DNA of 64,000 nucleotides from Henriciella marina (lineage in GTDB: Bacteria > Pseudomonadota > Alphaproteobacteria > Caulobacterales > Hyphomonadaceae). The position numbers were made by a program, and so were the translations under genes. Under the pieces are notes generated by a model. That model made no database searches, was not told where the DNA came from, and saw nothing but the letters and a program-made list of their open reading frames with translations. The stretch lies in contig NZ_JAPWGW010000001.1 in NCBI RefSeq assembly GCF_027213945.1, positions 1 to 64,000 of the forward strand. The letters run 5' to 3'. This document shows positions 6,211 to 15,700 of the stretch, in pieces (positions within the stretch are counted from its first letter, which is position 1; every line of letters starts with the position of its first letter).

Positions 6211-8601
6211 ATGTCAGCAATCACCAACCGGATTCTGTCCGGCGTTGCCATCGCCGCGCTTGCGGCGCCATTCGGCTGGGCTCAGGAAGATGCCGCGCCG
6301 GTCCAGCAGGATGCGCAGGAAGATGAAGTCGCCACGCTCGGCAAGGTCGTCGTGACTGCGCGAAAGCGTGACGAACTTCTCGAGGATGTCCCGACCGCAA
6401 TCTCCGCCTTCGGGACAGAGGATATCGAGCGGCTCAACATCAACAGCATCGACGACATATCGAGCTTCACACCCGGACTTCAGACGGCCGAGAGCTCTGT
6501 CTCTTCTGGCGGATCGATCGCGCTGCGCGGCGTCGGTTCGGGCTCGTCCAACTATCTCGGCGACCAGGCCGTCTCGATCAATGTCGACGGCATGCAGATC
6601 GGCACGCTCAACATCCGCAAGTCAGCACAGATCGACCTCGGGCAGATCGAGATCCTGAGAGGCCCACAAGCGCTCTTCTTCGGCAAGAATAGCCCCGGCG
6701 GCGTGATCTCGCTGAAGACCGCCGACCCGACCGACGAGCATCTGGTCGAGCTTGAAGCGAGCTATGAGGCGGAGTCGCAGGACACCTACTATCAGGCGCT
6801 GTTCTCCGGACCGATCGCGGAGAATGTCGGCCTGCGCGTCGTTGCGCGCTATTCCGACCTGAACGGCTATTTCAATGTCCGCACGGTGCCAGCCAATGGC
6901 GACCCGCTGGTGACGAAGGCCCATATCGATCGCTGGCCTGCAGGCGAGGAGTTCTTCATCCGCGGCACGCTCGTTGCCGAGCCGACGGACCGGCTGCGCC
7001 TCAAGGGCAAGCTGACCTATAATGAATCGCAGATTGAAGGCGGCTCGATCCTTGCCCAGCAGCGCATTGCATGCCCACTCGGGGCGCCGCAGCTTCAGCC
7101 GGACTTTCCCTGCGAGGCCGACCAGGACATCTATGCCGGCAATGGCCGCCCGCAGGATGTCGCACTCGCCAACGGCGCCCCGGGCACAAACGGCATCGGA
7201 TTCCGTAACAATGAGCAGGTGCTCGGCACATTCCAGGCCGATTACAAGCTGACGCCCGACCTGACAGCGACCTCCGTCACGGGCTATTATTCCTTCGACG
7301 AGGTGAACGCACACGACGCCTCCATCGGGCCTCGCGCCGTGCTCCTCGTGCCTTACCTGCCCTTCCAGATGGAACAGGTCACACAGGAATTCCGGCTGGC
7401 GTCTGACTGGGCGACCCCGGTGAACTTCACCGCCGGCGTGTTTTACGAAGCGCGCGATACCTATGGCTCTCAGGACGCGGTCATTACTGCCTTCCCGCCC
7501 GCGCCTTTCGCGATCGGCCAAGAGGAGACCTTCCAGGATCAGGAAGCCTTCTCCGCTTTCGGCCAGCTTCTCTGGGATGTCACCGACCGGCTCGAAGTGT
7601 CTGGCGGGCTTCGCTATTCCGAAGAGGAAAAATCCCTTCGCTTCTTCCACCGGGGTGTGGATGTTACCTCCAACCTCGTCACGGACTCCCTGTCCTTCGA
7701 CAATGTCTCGCCGGAAGTGACGGTGTCCTATGACGCGACCGACGATTTGATGGTCTTTGCCTCCTACAAGGAAGGCTTCAAGTCCGGCGGCTTCGATGGC
7801 GGCTTCACCAATGGGGCGATCGCGGCCGGCAACTTCGCCAACACGTTTGACGAAGAAACCGTGACCGGCTTCGAAGCGGGCCTGAAATCGACCCTGTTCG
7901 ACCAGCTCGTCTTCAATCTCACTGTCTATGACTATGATTATGAAGACCTCCAGGTCGGTGCCTTCGACCCGGACTCGATCTCCTTCAAGGTGCTGAATGC
8001 CGCCGCCGCGAAAGTGCGCGGCGTGGAGGCGGACTTCAACTGGCGCACGCCGGCAGAGGGGCTGTGGCTACGCGGCTCGCTGGCGCTCAACGATGCCAAG
8101 TTCGAGGAGTTCTTCTCAGCCTGCTATCTCGGCCAGACGGTCGAACTGGGCTGTGACACGAACCTCAACCCCGTGACCGGTGCCTACCTTCTGCAGGACA
8201 TGTCCGGCAAGCAGATGAACAATGCCCCGGAAGTCGCCGCGACGGCGGGCATGCTGTACGAGCACAGCTTCGATAACGGCATGGGTCTCGATCTCACCTT
8301 CGATGCGACCTATTCGAGCGAGTATTACGCGAACCTTCGCCAATCCCCGCTGGACCTGCAGGACGCCTATACGAAGATCAACGCGTCGCTGCGGCTCTAT
8401 GAGGCCGACGAGAAATGGGCGCTTTCGCTGGTCGGCCGCAACCTGACCGACGAATACACTTTCAATGCGTCTGCCCCGATCACGCTGACCGGGGGCGGCA
8501 GCGGGATTGCGACCGCCGTCGAGGGGGATCGCAGCGCCGTTGTCTCACGTGGCCGCGAAGTGTTCCTCAAGCTCACCTACCGGCCCGTCAACGGCCTCTA
8601 G
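6211..8601 (+). CDS. TonB-dependent outer-membrane receptor
   Basis: 796 residues from the ATG at 6211, preceded by GGAGGAAAAC; the in-frame ATG at 6184 lacks a ribosome site. Residues 1-24 are a signal peptide ending GWAQ. A TonB-box region with VVVTARKRDE, then the plug domain (VPTAISAFGTEDIERL, ALRGVGS, IEILRGPQALFFGKNSPGGVI) is followed by the 22-strand barrel, ending in an aromatic-bordered terminal strand (VFLKLTYRP near the end). It imports an unknown substrate across the outer membrane with TonB energy. The VVVTARKRxE type is common in Sphingomonad and Hyphomonad receptors for plant, aromatic or terpenoid compounds. Probably controlled by the divergent tandem TetR. No siderophore genes are near, so organic substrate uptake is likelier than iron. 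Confidence 0.9.
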   Translation: MSAITNRILSGVAIAALAAPFGWAQEDAAPVQQDAQEDEVATLGKVVVTARKRDELLEDVPTAISAFGTEDIERLNINSIDDISSFTPGLQTAESSVSSGGSIALRGVGSGSSNYLGDQAVSINVDGMQIGTLNIRKSAQIDLGQIEILRGPQALFFGKNSPGGVISLKTADPTDEHLVELEASYEAESQDTYYQALFSGPIAENVGLRVVARYSDLNGYFNVRTVPANGDPLVTKAHIDRWPAGEEFFIRGTLVAEPTDRLRLKGKLTYNESQIEGGSILAQQRIACPLGAPQLQPDFPCEADQDIYAGNGRPQDVALANGAPGTNGIGFRNNEQVLGTFQADYKLTPDLTATSVTGYYSFDEVNAHDASIGPRAVLLVPYLPFQMEQVTQEFRLASDWATPVNFTAGVFYEARDTYGSQDAVITAFPPAPFAIGQEETFQDQEAFSAFGQLLWDVTDRLEVSGGLRYSEEEKSLRFFHRGVDVTSNLVTDSLSFDNVSPEVTVSYDATDDLMVFASYKEGFKSGGFDGGFTNGAIAAGNFANTFDEETVTGFEAGLKSTLFDQLVFNLTVYDYDYEDLQVGAFDPDSISFKVLNAAAAKVRGVEADFNWRTPAEGLWLRGSLALNDAKFEEFFSACYLGQTVELGCDTNLNPVTGAYLLQDMSGKQMNNAPEVAATAGMLYEHSFDNGMGLDLTFDATYSSEYYANLRQSPLDLQDAYTKINASLRLYEADEKWALSLVGRNLTDEYTFNASAPITLTGGGSGIATAVEGDRSAVVSRGREVFLKLTYRPVNGL

Positions 8602-8612
8602 GCTCAACTCCA

Positions 8613-8661
8613 GCGCCGGCGCGTATACTTTCCTTCCAGAGTGCGCCGGCGTCTTTTTCTT
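8613..8661 (+). terminator. Terminator after the TonB receptor
   Basis: GCGCCGGCG (8643-8651) pairs perfectly with CGCCGGCGC (8614-8622) across a 20-nt loop and is followed by TCTTTTTCTTCC. It lies 12 bp after the receptor stop and directly before the serine hydrolase start region. Confidence 0.65.
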
Positions 8662-8679
8662 CCAAGAAAGGCACCTGTG

Positions 8680-9978
8680 ATGGCTTCTCCTTCCCTCGTC
8701 CACTATGTCCGCCGCGCCGCCACCGCGGCCGGCACGCTTCTCCTGTCATCCTGCGCCGCCGTCGAGGCACCTCCGGCCCAGTCCTCCTCGCCAGACACGC
8801 TGAAACTGACGGAAAACAGGTTCGAGAGGGTCGATGAAGCCATGCGCGCTGAGATCGCCAGCGGCGAGATACCCGGCGCCTCTGTCATGCTCGCCCAGAA
8901 TGGCGAGGTCGCCTATTTCTCGTCGGCGGGCTACGCCAATCTCGAGACGCAAACGCCGATCGCCGAAGACACGATCTTCCGCTTCTATTCGATGACCAAG
9001 CCGATCACCTGCGCGGCTGTGATGACGCTCTGGGATGACGGGCTGATCAATCTCGACGAGCCGATCACCACATACATTCCGGAATTTGCGGACATGCAGG
9101 TGCGCACGCCCGACGGCCTTGTGCCGGCCGAGCGCGACATCACGATCCGCCACCTGATGACCCACACATCGGGGCTGAGCTACCCGGTGCTGCCGACGAT
9201 TGTGAGCGAGGATTATGAGGCGGCAAATGTCTTTGCGATCCGAAACCGGACTGCGGAAACGCTTGAAGCGCATGTGAAACGCCTTGCCGAGATGCCGCTG
9301 CTCGCCCAGCCGGGGACAGAGTGGAATTACGGGGAATCGATGGGTGTCCTGGGCCGGCTGGTCGAAGTCGTCTCGGGCAAGTCCTTCGGCACATATCTTG
9401 ACCAGCGTATCTTCAGCCCGCTCGGCATGGACGACACAGGCTTCTATGTGCCGCCGGAGAAGGCCGATCGGCTTGCCGAACTCTACCACCTCGACACGGC
9501 CCGCACGCTCAGCAATGCCGAGAACAATCCGCAATATGGCGGCGACTATCTGGAAAAGCCGCTGCTCGAATATGGAGGCGCAGGGCTGCTCGGCACAGCA
9601 GGCAATTATATGAGTTTCGCGCAGATGCTGCTTAATCAGGGTGAGGCTGGCGGCCAGCGCGTGCTGAGCGCCGAGGCCGTAGAATTGATGACGTCGAACC
9701 AGCTCGATGAGAGCTTCGGCGACACCCCGCTCGCCTCCTCAGGGCGCGGCTCGGGAATCGGGTTCGGCTTCTGCGGCCTCGTAACGGTTGCGCCGCCAAC
9801 GCAGCCGCCTGCCGGCGCCGTCGGCGAATATGGCTGGAGCGGCTGGGCCAGCACCAATTTCTGGATCGATCCGCGCAATGATATTGCAGGCCTCATCTTT
9901 ACGCAGGTGATCCCCGACGACATCGGCTCGGTTGAGCTTACTGCCAGTGTTCGCGAAGCAATATACGGTGACCCATAG
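8680..9978 (+). CDS. Beta-lactamase/esterase-family serine hydrolase (EstB-like), exported lipoprotein
   Basis: 432 residues from the ATG at 8680 (AAGAAAGG upstream). The first 22 residues look like a lipoprotein signal ending LLLSSC. The fold is the class C beta-lactamase/penicillin-binding type: the active Ser and Lys lie in FYSMTKPI (SxxK) at about residues 105-110, the tyrosine motif is in WNYGESMG, and HLMTHTSGLSY is the usual downstream signature. The family includes esterases such as EstB, D-aminopeptidases and LACTB-like hydrolases. Clearing of ester or amide substrates in the periplasm is likely; true beta-lactamase activity is not indicated. It follows the TonB receptor but is separated from it by a terminator, so linkage to the receptor's substrate is only suggestive. 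Confidence 0.85.
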   Translation: MASPSLVHYVRRAATAAGTLLLSSCAAVEAPPAQSSSPDTLKLTENRFERVDEAMRAEIASGEIPGASVMLAQNGEVAYFSSAGYANLETQTPIAEDTIFRFYSMTKPITCAAVMTLWDDGLINLDEPITTYIPEFADMQVRTPDGLVPAERDITIRHLMTHTSGLSYPVLPTIVSEDYEAANVFAIRNRTAETLEAHVKRLAEMPLLAQPGTEWNYGESMGVLGRLVEVVSGKSFGTYLDQRIFSPLGMDDTGFYVPPEKADRLAELYHLDTARTLSNAENNPQYGGDYLEKPLLEYGGAGLLGTAGNYMSFAQMLLNQGEAGGQRVLSAEAVELMTSNQLDESFGDTPLASSGRGSGIGFGFCGLVTVAPPTQPPAGAVGEYGWSGWASTNFWIDPRNDIAGLIFTQVIPDDIGSVELTASVREAIYGDP

Positions 9979-10259
9979 GGCCGACCTTAGTGAATAGGCT
10001 TTTGTGGCCTCGGTGAGCCCGCTTGTTCTTGATAAGCGCCAGTTTGACATGAAGTTCGACGGAATGAAGCTCGGATGATCGGCTAGCACTTGGAATAGGC
10101 GACCGGTTATCGGCTTTTCGAGAGGTCTCCGAACGCGCGCGATTGCAGAATGGGGTTTCCGGGAAACGGATCAACAGCTTTATATCTGCCTCTCACCTTC
10201 CGGGCTGTTCGCATTTGGGGAATTGGCAAGTTGATTAAATTTGTAAGCCCAACCCGATC

Positions 10260-11270
10260 CTATCGATCAGGCGCCACCCTAACCATGCGCTTTCCGCGGT
10301 TCTCGCCGTTCAGCAGGCCAATCAGCGCCGAAGGAGCATTCTCCAGCCCCTCGATGATATCTTCGATCACAGTAAGCTGGCCGCTTGATGCCCATTCTGA
10401 AAGATCCGTGTCGGCCTGAGCTTCGTGCTCAGGAAAGTCCATTGCAATGAAGCCTTCCATTCTCAGCCGTTTGACGACGAGAAGACCCGGCACGTTACGG
10501 GGGCCTGAGGGTTTGGCCTTATCGTACTGTGAAACCGCGCCGCAGCAGACTACACGCCCTTTCAGGTTCATCTGGAACAGGACTGTTTCGAGGATGGACC
10601 CGCCGACATTATCAAAATAGACGTCGATCCCATCGGGGCAGTTTGCCTTGAGGTCCTTGAACAGGTTGCCCGCCTTGTAATCGACCGCCGCATCGAAACC
10701 GAGTTCCTCGACAAGCCAGGCGCATTTCTCTGCCCCGCCGGCGATCCCGACTACCCGGCATCCCATGATCTTGCCAATCTGGCCGACCAGCGTGCCGACA
10801 GAGCCGGCGGCTGCGGACACAACGATTGTCTCTCCCGCTTTTGGCTGGCCGACATGCAGCAGTCCAAAATATGCCGTCTTTCCGGCGATACCCAAGACCG
10901 ACAGTCTATGACTGAGCGGACTGGTTTCCGGTATCATCTTAGCTTGATCAGCTTTCGCCACTACGTAGTCTGCCCATCCGCCCTCGACCTCGACGAGGCT
11001 GTTTTCGGCCACAGCAGGGTCGCGCGAGGTGACGACCCGCCCGATCATATAGGTTGGCATCACATCGCCGCCTTCTACCGCATCGCGATAGGTCGCGCCC
11101 TGCATCCATGCGCGGTTCGCGGCATCGAGCGACATGTACAGTGTCTTCACCAGCAGCTCCCCTTCGCCCGGCTCAGGCATAGGGGCCTTGCGCACGGCGA
11201 AGTGGGATAGCTCCAGCGTTCCCTCTGGCAGGCTTTCTAATACGATCTGTCTGTTCTGCATGTCCGTCAT
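10260..11270 (-). CDS. NADP-dependent MDR-family oxidoreductase (zinc-free, CurA/leukotriene-reductase type)
   Basis: 336 residues if it starts at the ATG at 11270, where GGAG is spaced 6 bases; ATG 11276 and TTG 11282 are alternatives. Family features are the N-terminal RQIVLESLPEGTL, YMSLDAANRAWM, the Rossmann motif VSAAAGSVGTLVGQIGK, and VYFDNVGGSILE. No zinc-binding cysteines are present. These enzymes reduce activated double bonds of enones or enoyl compounds with NADPH. It is the last gene of the leftward operon that begins with the CoA ligase at 15599, though 130 bp separate it from the kinase gene, so it may have its own promoter. Likely role: reducing an unsaturated intermediate of the degraded compound. 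Confidence 0.85.
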   Translation of the reverse strand: MTDMQNRQIVLESLPEGTLELSHFAVRKAPMPEPGEGELLVKTLYMSLDAANRAWMQGATYRDAVEGGDVMPTYMIGRVVTSRDPAVAENSLVEVEGGWADYVVAKADQAKMIPETSPLSHRLSVLGIAGKTAYFGLLHVGQPKAGETIVVSAAAGSVGTLVGQIGKIMGCRVVGIAGGAEKCAWLVEELGFDAAVDYKAGNLFKDLKANCPDGIDVYFDNVGGSILETVLFQMNLKGRVVCCGAVSQYDKAKPSGPRNVPGLLVVKRLRMEGFIAMDFPEHEAQADTDLSEWASSGQLTVIEDIIEGLENAPSALIGLLNGENRGKRMVRVAPDR

Positions 11271-11407
11271 GTCCATCTCCAATCCACTTCACTTCAATCC
11301 AGGCCTGACGCTCTTGCGAGCGGCTCGTCACTCATCCTCAAAAAGGGCCTTCCTCGAACGATGGCGGACGGCCTGTTCATCATTGCCGAGATCTCGCCAG
11401 AGAGGTT

Positions 11408-12463
11408 TCAACCCTGAAGGAGATCGCGCGCCCCTTCGATCAGGCTCGGGATGTACTCGGGAAAAGCCGCGTAGCGCGCGTCCTGGCTTTCGCCTCGCGC
11501 AAATCTCTGGTGAAGCTGCTTCAGGACAACCGCGTGTTTCCAGAGCGCAAAAGCTTCGTACCAGGACAGGTTTGCGGTACGTCCGCCCTTGGCCCGATAG
11601 CGTTCGACCATTTCCTGGCGCGTGGGGAAGGCCGCCATGTCGAGACCAATCGTCGGCGCCCGGTCGAAACTGTCGCCTGCTTCCTTCCAGTAACCGAGAA
11701 GCGTGCCGAATTCGATCAGCGGGTCGCCGATCGTCGTCATGTCCCAATCGAGCATGACCTTCACCCGTCCCGGCTCGTTCGGGTCAAACAGGCAATTGTC
11801 GAGTTTCAGGTCATTATGAACAACGCAGATGCGGGCCGTTTCCGGCCGGGAGTCGGCAAGTTGTTTGTAGACACTGTCAAATGCCGGGTCGGGCACATCG
11901 CCAGAGGCAAGCCTCCAGCGCTCATTCCAGCCTTCCAGCTGCCTCTCAACAAAGGATGCTGCGCGTTTGCGGTTCCCGAAGCCGACCAGGTCCACATCAA
12001 CAGATTGCAGCGCGACCAGTGCATCGACGAGCGCGAAACTGACATCACGGGGAAGCGAAGGCGACAGTTCAAATTCTGGCGGCAGGCTGTGTCGAATGAT
12101 GACGCCAGTGCAGCGCTCCATAACGATGAACGGCGCGCCGATGACAGTCGCGTCTTCACAGTAAGCGTAGGCTTTCGGCGCCTGATCAAAATACGGAGCA
12201 AGACCGCTCAACACACGGTACTCGCGAGCCATATCGTGTGCGCCGGGGGCAATCTTTCCAAGCGGTGGCCGGCGCACGACCAGTTCCCGCGGCCCGAACC
12301 TGACACAGTAAGTCAGATTGGCATGCCCACCATGAAACTGCGCGACCACCATATCCCCCTGCAGGCCCGGCACGTTGGATTTCAGCCAGCTCTCGAGCGC
12401 TGGCCAGTCCATCGACTCATCGGCACGAACCGGCGCAACATCGGGTGAGAGCAAATTGTCCAT
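11408..12463 (-). CDS. Aminoglycoside-phosphotransferase-like kinase (ACAD10/11 or LvaA type)
   Basis: 351 residues from the ATG at 12463, five bases after the stop of the SDR gene; a longer frame extends upstream but overlaps the SDR. The kinase-like fold is clear: the nucleotide-binding region FHGGHANLTY, REYRVLSGL, the Brenner catalytic loop VVHNDLKLDNCLFD and the metal-binding MLDWDMTTIGDP. The family is that of the kinase domains of ACAD10/ACAD11 and of LvaA in Pseudomonas putida. Those phosphorylate the hydroxyl of 4-hydroxyacyl-CoAs so that an acyl-CoA dehydrogenase-like partner can eliminate the phosphate. A CoA ligase, SDR and acyl-CoA dehydrogenase stand beside it, which fits that logic. 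Antibiotic resistance is unlikely in this setting. Confidence 0.85.
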   Translation of the reverse strand: MDNLLSPDVAPVRADESMDWPALESWLKSNVPGLQGDMVVAQFHGGHANLTYCVRFGPRELVVRRPPLGKIAPGAHDMAREYRVLSGLAPYFDQAPKAYAYCEDATVIGAPFIVMERCTGVIIRHSLPPEFELSPSLPRDVSFALVDALVALQSVDVDLVGFGNRKRAASFVERQLEGWNERWRLASGDVPDPAFDSVYKQLADSRPETARICVVHNDLKLDNCLFDPNEPGRVKVMLDWDMTTIGDPLIEFGTLLGYWKEAGDSFDRAPTIGLDMAAFPTRQEMVERYRAKGGRTANLSWYEAFALWKHAVVLKQLHQRFARGESQDARYAAFPEYIPSLIEGARDLLQG

Positions 12464-12468
12464 TGGTC

Positions 12469-13206
12469 TCACATCAAGGTAATGCCGCCATCGGCCAGCA
12501 GCATCTGGCCAGTGACGTAGGATGACATCGGCGACACAAGGAAAAGCGCGACCTGCCCCATTTCTTCCGGAACGCCCCACCGGCGCAACGGGATGCGTTT
12601 CAGCGATTGCTGGTAGACATCGTCATTGTCACGGCTTCGTTTCGTCAATTTGGTCTCAACGAATCCCGGTGCCAAGCCGTTCACACGGATGCCATTGCGC
12701 GCCCAAGCATGCGCGAGCGACTTTGTGAGCGTTCGCAGAGCGCCCTTACTCGCAGAATAGGCCGGCTGGCCGGGGGTCGCTACAAAGCTGGATGTTGAGC
12801 CGAGCAGAAGCACGCTGCCGTCCTCTGCGCGCGCTAAAGTATCCTTAAAACATGTACAGAGGTGCATTACGCCATTCAGATTGACGTTCATGATGTCTCG
12901 GAAAATGTCGATCTCGTATTCGGCTTTCGAGTAGGCGACAGAGCCGACGCTCGAGACGAGAATGTCCAGCACCTCAAACTTGTCGGCAAGCGCACTCACG
13001 GCCGCGTCGTGCGTCACATCGAGGCTGTGATAGGTAAGACCGGCGCGGATCTCCCCTTCCCCATAGTCAGACAGGCTCTGCCTGGTTCCGGTAATATGGA
13101 CATCGGCCCCCGCCGACTTCAGAGCTCGTGCAATACCGAGTCCGATACCGCTAGAACCACCGGCGACAAGCGCGGTACGCCCGGAAAGATCAAGGATGTA
13201 GGCCAA
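12469..13206 (-). CDS. Short-chain dehydrogenase/reductase
   Basis: 245 residues, a normal classical SDR. The cofactor motif is AGGSSGIGLGIA (about residues 15-26), a TGxxxGxG variant starting with Ala. NVNLNGVMH is followed by the catalytic Ser in LLGSTSSF and Tyr/Lys in YSASKGAL, and the C-terminal part holds NGLAPGFVET. It oxidises or reduces a secondary alcohol/ketone with NAD(P). It sits between GntR (gap of 15 bases) and the kinase gene. By analogy with lvaD it could reduce a keto-acyl-CoA to the hydroxyacyl-CoA that the kinase then uses, but beta-oxidation of a 3-hydroxyacyl-CoA is equally possible. Confidence 0.88.
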   Translation of the reverse strand: MAYILDLSGRTALVAGGSSGIGLGIARALKSAGADVHITGTRQSLSDYGEGEIRAGLTYHSLDVTHDAAVSALADKFEVLDILVSSVGSVAYSKAEYEIDIFRDIMNVNLNGVMHLCTCFKDTLARAEDGSVLLLGSTSSFVATPGQPAYSASKGALRTLTKSLAHAWARNGIRVNGLAPGFVETKLTKRSRDNDDVYQQSLKRIPLRRWGVPEEMGQVALFLVSPMSSYVTGQMLLADGGITLM

Positions 13207-13221
13207 TCAATCGAACCCCGC

Positions 13222-13998
13222 TTATGCGCTCTCGCGCTGGAAGCGCTGCAGGTTCCAATCCTGGTTTACCTTATGAACCGGCTCGTCGATGGGCAGACCG
13301 GCCATTTCGCATCCACGCAGGAAGTCGCGAATGTGCTTTGTCATCCAGTCGCGGGCAGTCTCCGCATCATTCACCTTGAGCGCGTTAAATACGTGTCTGT
13401 GCGCATCCAGAAGACGTTGGCCCGGACCGAGCTTGTTGATGACGGCGCCATAAGCTGGAAACAGGAATTCTCCGATTGGCGCGCGAGCCAGCAATAGCGC
13501 GTGATTGCCAGAGGCGCGGGCGATCAGATCATGAAACTCGATGTCCGCTTCGACGAGCGCCTCCGGGTCTTCGAGCACATCTTCAGTGTGCCGGAGATTT
13601 GCTTCGATATTTGACAACAGATCCATATCGATTGTCTCGGCCGCAAGACCCGCTGCCATAGGCTCAAGCGCCATATGCATCTGCCAGATCTCACGATACG
13701 AGATCCCGTGAAGCACGATGGCTTGCAGCATTGCATCGGACGCGATGCGCGGAGACGGCGCTGACACCACCATGCGCCGCCGCGCGCCGCGAACGACGAG
13801 GCCGGAGCTTTCAAGTTTCCGAAGGGCCTCTCGCACCGTTGGCCTTGTCACGCCCAACTGGTCGGCCAGATCGTGCTCCACAGGAAGCATCTCGCCGGGT
13901 TTTAACTTCCCCTCCATGATCATCTTTCGTAGCGCTTCTTCCGCAAGCTGATAAGCTGGTGAGCGTTTCAATGACTTGATGTCAGCCTTGTTGCTCAT
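13222..13998 (-). CDS. GntR-family regulator, FadR/FCD subfamily
   Basis: 258 residues. The N-terminal winged helix reads EEALRKMIMEGKLKPGEMLP, then DLADQLGVTRPTVREALRKLE, the standard GntR head. The C-terminal FCD domain has the metal- and ligand-binding pattern (DIEFHDLIARASGNH, later ALKVNDAETARDWMTKHI). FCD regulators usually respond to organic acids or acyl-CoA-type intermediates. The ATG overlaps the stop of the CoA ligase (ATGA at 13995-13998), so it is part of the operon it is likely to control. Candidate operators are ATTGTAATACAAT at 15645-15657 and ATTGTCATACAAT at 24329-24341, matching the FCD-type pattern TNGTNNNACNA. Confidence 0.92.
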   Translation of the reverse strand: MSNKADIKSLKRSPAYQLAEEALRKMIMEGKLKPGEMLPVEHDLADQLGVTRPTVREALRKLESSGLVVRGARRRMVVSAPSPRIASDAMLQAIVLHGISYREIWQMHMALEPMAAGLAAETIDMDLLSNIEANLRHTEDVLEDPEALVEADIEFHDLIARASGNHALLLARAPIGEFLFPAYGAVINKLGPGQRLLDAHRHVFNALKVNDAETARDWMTKHIRDFLRGCEMAGLPIDEPVHKVNQDWNLQRFQRESA

Positions 13999-15599
13999 GA
14001 TCTCGCGCTCTCTCTCAATTGCCTTCTTCGGATCTTCCCAGTTACCGTTTTGGGAAGTTCGGAAACGAATTCGATCGCCCTTGGGTACTTGTAAGGTGCG
14101 GTGGCCTGTTTGGTGTGGCGTTGCAATTCAGCGACAAGCTCAGCTGACTCGGTGAAACCTTCACACAACACGATCCAGGCTTTGACCAGTTCGCCGCGCT
14201 CTTCATCCGGAACGCCCGCTACTGCACACTCCTGAACAGCGGCATGTTCGCTGAGGACATTCTCGACTTCCTGGGGCCCTATCCTGTAGCCGGACGAGTT
14301 TATGATGTCGTCAGCGCGGCCCGTATAGAAGACGTATCCGTCTTCATCGATCCGTACGCTGTCGCCAGTCTTGAACCAGCGCCGGCCATCGATGACATTG
14401 ATCGCCGCCTCCGTTCGCCCAGGGTCTTCCCAATAGCCAATCATAACTTGCGGACTGGGCAGGCCGATAATCAGCTCTCCGTCGGCATTGTTTGATTGAG
14501 CTGTTCCGTCCGCCGCAAGCACCGCCGCTTCAATACCCGGCAGAGGGCGCCCCATCGACCCGGCCTTCACCGGCACGTCCGGACGATTGGTGATCGTCAT
14601 CAGCGTTTCGGTCTGGCCATAGCCGTCAAGCACAGTGGTTCCTGTCAACGCCTTCCACCGATGGATAATTTCCGGATTAACGGATTCTCCTGCAGACACA
14701 GTAGAACGTAGCCGGGGAAGGGAGACGTTCGAAAAATCCTGCAAGACAAGCTGCCGCAATTCAGTTGCTGCGGCGCAGAAGCATGTCACTTCGTACTTTT
14801 CAAGAAGCTCCAAGCGTTTGGCCGGGTCAAATGGTCCATCGTAGAACAACACCGATGCGCCCTGACTCCAGGGGCCAAACAATATGCTCGTCCCGGCCTT
14901 CGACCATCCGGTATCCGCCGTGCACCAGATCCGTTCATGCTCATTGAGACCCAACCAATGGATGGCGGAAATAGCCCACGCCCGAAGCGCAGCGGCGCTA
15001 TGGGTGACGCCTTTGGGATCGCCAGTCGATCCGGATGTATAATAGAGGATGGCCGGCTCATCCAGCGGAGTGCGGACCGATTGAAACTTGACTGGCTGTT
15101 CGTCGGCAGCCGACATTGGAGTCCAACCATCGACGGGCTCTCCAATCGATATCCGGGTTGTGAGTGAATTCAACGCGCGGAATTTGGGCGCATCTTCGCT
15201 CCGCGCAATGACCCCTGTGGCACCAGAATGCTGCGCACGGTGCGTGAGGTCTTTTGCGGTCAGCATGGTGATGCAGGGAATTGGAACAGCGCCCATGCGG
15301 ATCACAGCTGTCATGGCAATCTGCCATTCGGCGATTCGTGGAAGCATCACGATAACCCGGTCGCCCTGCGAGATGCCTTGATTGATCAGAAGATAGGCGA
15401 GTTGCTTCGATCGCCGCGAGATATCGGCATAGCTGAAGCGTTCCTCCCTCCCTTTAGCGTCAACGCAAATCAGCGCCAGACGTTCAGGGTCTTCCGCCCA
15501 CCGATCTACGATATCGCTGGCGAAATTGAACGTCGCTGGAAAAAAACGTCCATGGGCCTCATCGGATGTATCCGCAATCGATTGCATCGAGTTTTTCAA
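13995..15599 (-). CDS. AMP-forming acyl-CoA synthetase
   Basis: 534 residues, full length. The AMP-binding loop is YYTSGSTGDPKGV (about residues 190-205), later DGYGQTE, then the hinge and C-domain motifs WFKTGDSVRIDEDGY and GRADDIINSSGYRIGP, with the catalytic Lys in TVTGKIRR near the end. It resembles medium-chain or acetoacetyl-type ligases of the MACS group. It activates a carboxylic acid as its CoA thioester, the entry step for the hydroxy/keto-acyl-CoA enzymes beside it. First gene of the leftward operon, divergent from the acyl-CoA dehydrogenase, with a GntR-type palindrome between them. The true substrate cannot be read from sequence. Confidence 0.9.
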   Translation of the reverse strand: MKNSMQSIADTSDEAHGRFFPATFNFASDIVDRWAEDPERLALICVDAKGREERFSYADISRRSKQLAYLLINQGISQGDRVIVMLPRIAEWQIAMTAVIRMGAVPIPCITMLTAKDLTHRAQHSGATGVIARSEDAPKFRALNSLTTRISIGEPVDGWTPMSAADEQPVKFQSVRTPLDEPAILYYTSGSTGDPKGVTHSAAALRAWAISAIHWLGLNEHERIWCTADTGWSKAGTSILFGPWSQGASVLFYDGPFDPAKRLELLEKYEVTCFCAAATELRQLVLQDFSNVSLPRLRSTVSAGESVNPEIIHRWKALTGTTVLDGYGQTETLMTITNRPDVPVKAGSMGRPLPGIEAAVLAADGTAQSNNADGELIIGLPSPQVMIGYWEDPGRTEAAINVIDGRRWFKTGDSVRIDEDGYVFYTGRADDIINSSGYRIGPQEVENVLSEHAAVQECAVAGVPDEERGELVKAWIVLCEGFTESAELVAELQRHTKQATAPYKYPRAIEFVSELPKTVTGKIRRRQLRESARS

Positions 15600-15643
15600 C
15601 TCCGAAATAACTTACGTTCCTAAGACGCTATTGCCTTATGTAC

Positions 15644-15658
15644 TATTGTAATACAATA
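15644..15658. promoter_or_regulatory. GntR/FCD-type operator in the divergent promoter
   Basis: TATTGTAATACAATA is a perfect 15-bp palindrome around a single central base, 45 bp from the CoA ligase start and 42 bp from the ACAD start. The surrounding word CCTTATGTnCTATTGTnATACAAT recurs upstream of the Rieske oxygenase gene. It matches the FCD-GntR consensus; binding by the local regulator is inferred. Confidence 0.7.
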
Positions 15659-15700
15659 CTCCAGAACAGCAAGGACCACAAACCGAAGCGAAGATGCATC

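Noticed and set aside
6622-7650. Long open frame (342 codons) on the minus strand inside the TonB receptor gene
   Set aside because: It is antisense to a receptor with clear plug and barrel motifs, has no ribosome site and no recognisable protein features; an effect of high GC.
8680-9978. True beta-lactamase resistance gene
   Set aside because: The SxxK and Tyr motifs belong to the wide esterase/peptidase group; length and flanks fit EstB-like hydrolases.
11510-12448. 312-codon plus-strand frame opposite the APH-like kinase
   Set aside because: The minus-strand frame has unmistakable kinase motifs; the plus frame is compositional shadow.
11408-12463. Aminoglycoside resistance gene
   Set aside because: The kinase fold is shared, but the operon (CoA ligase, SDR, GntR) fits the acyl-CoA kinase branch and not antibiotic resistance.
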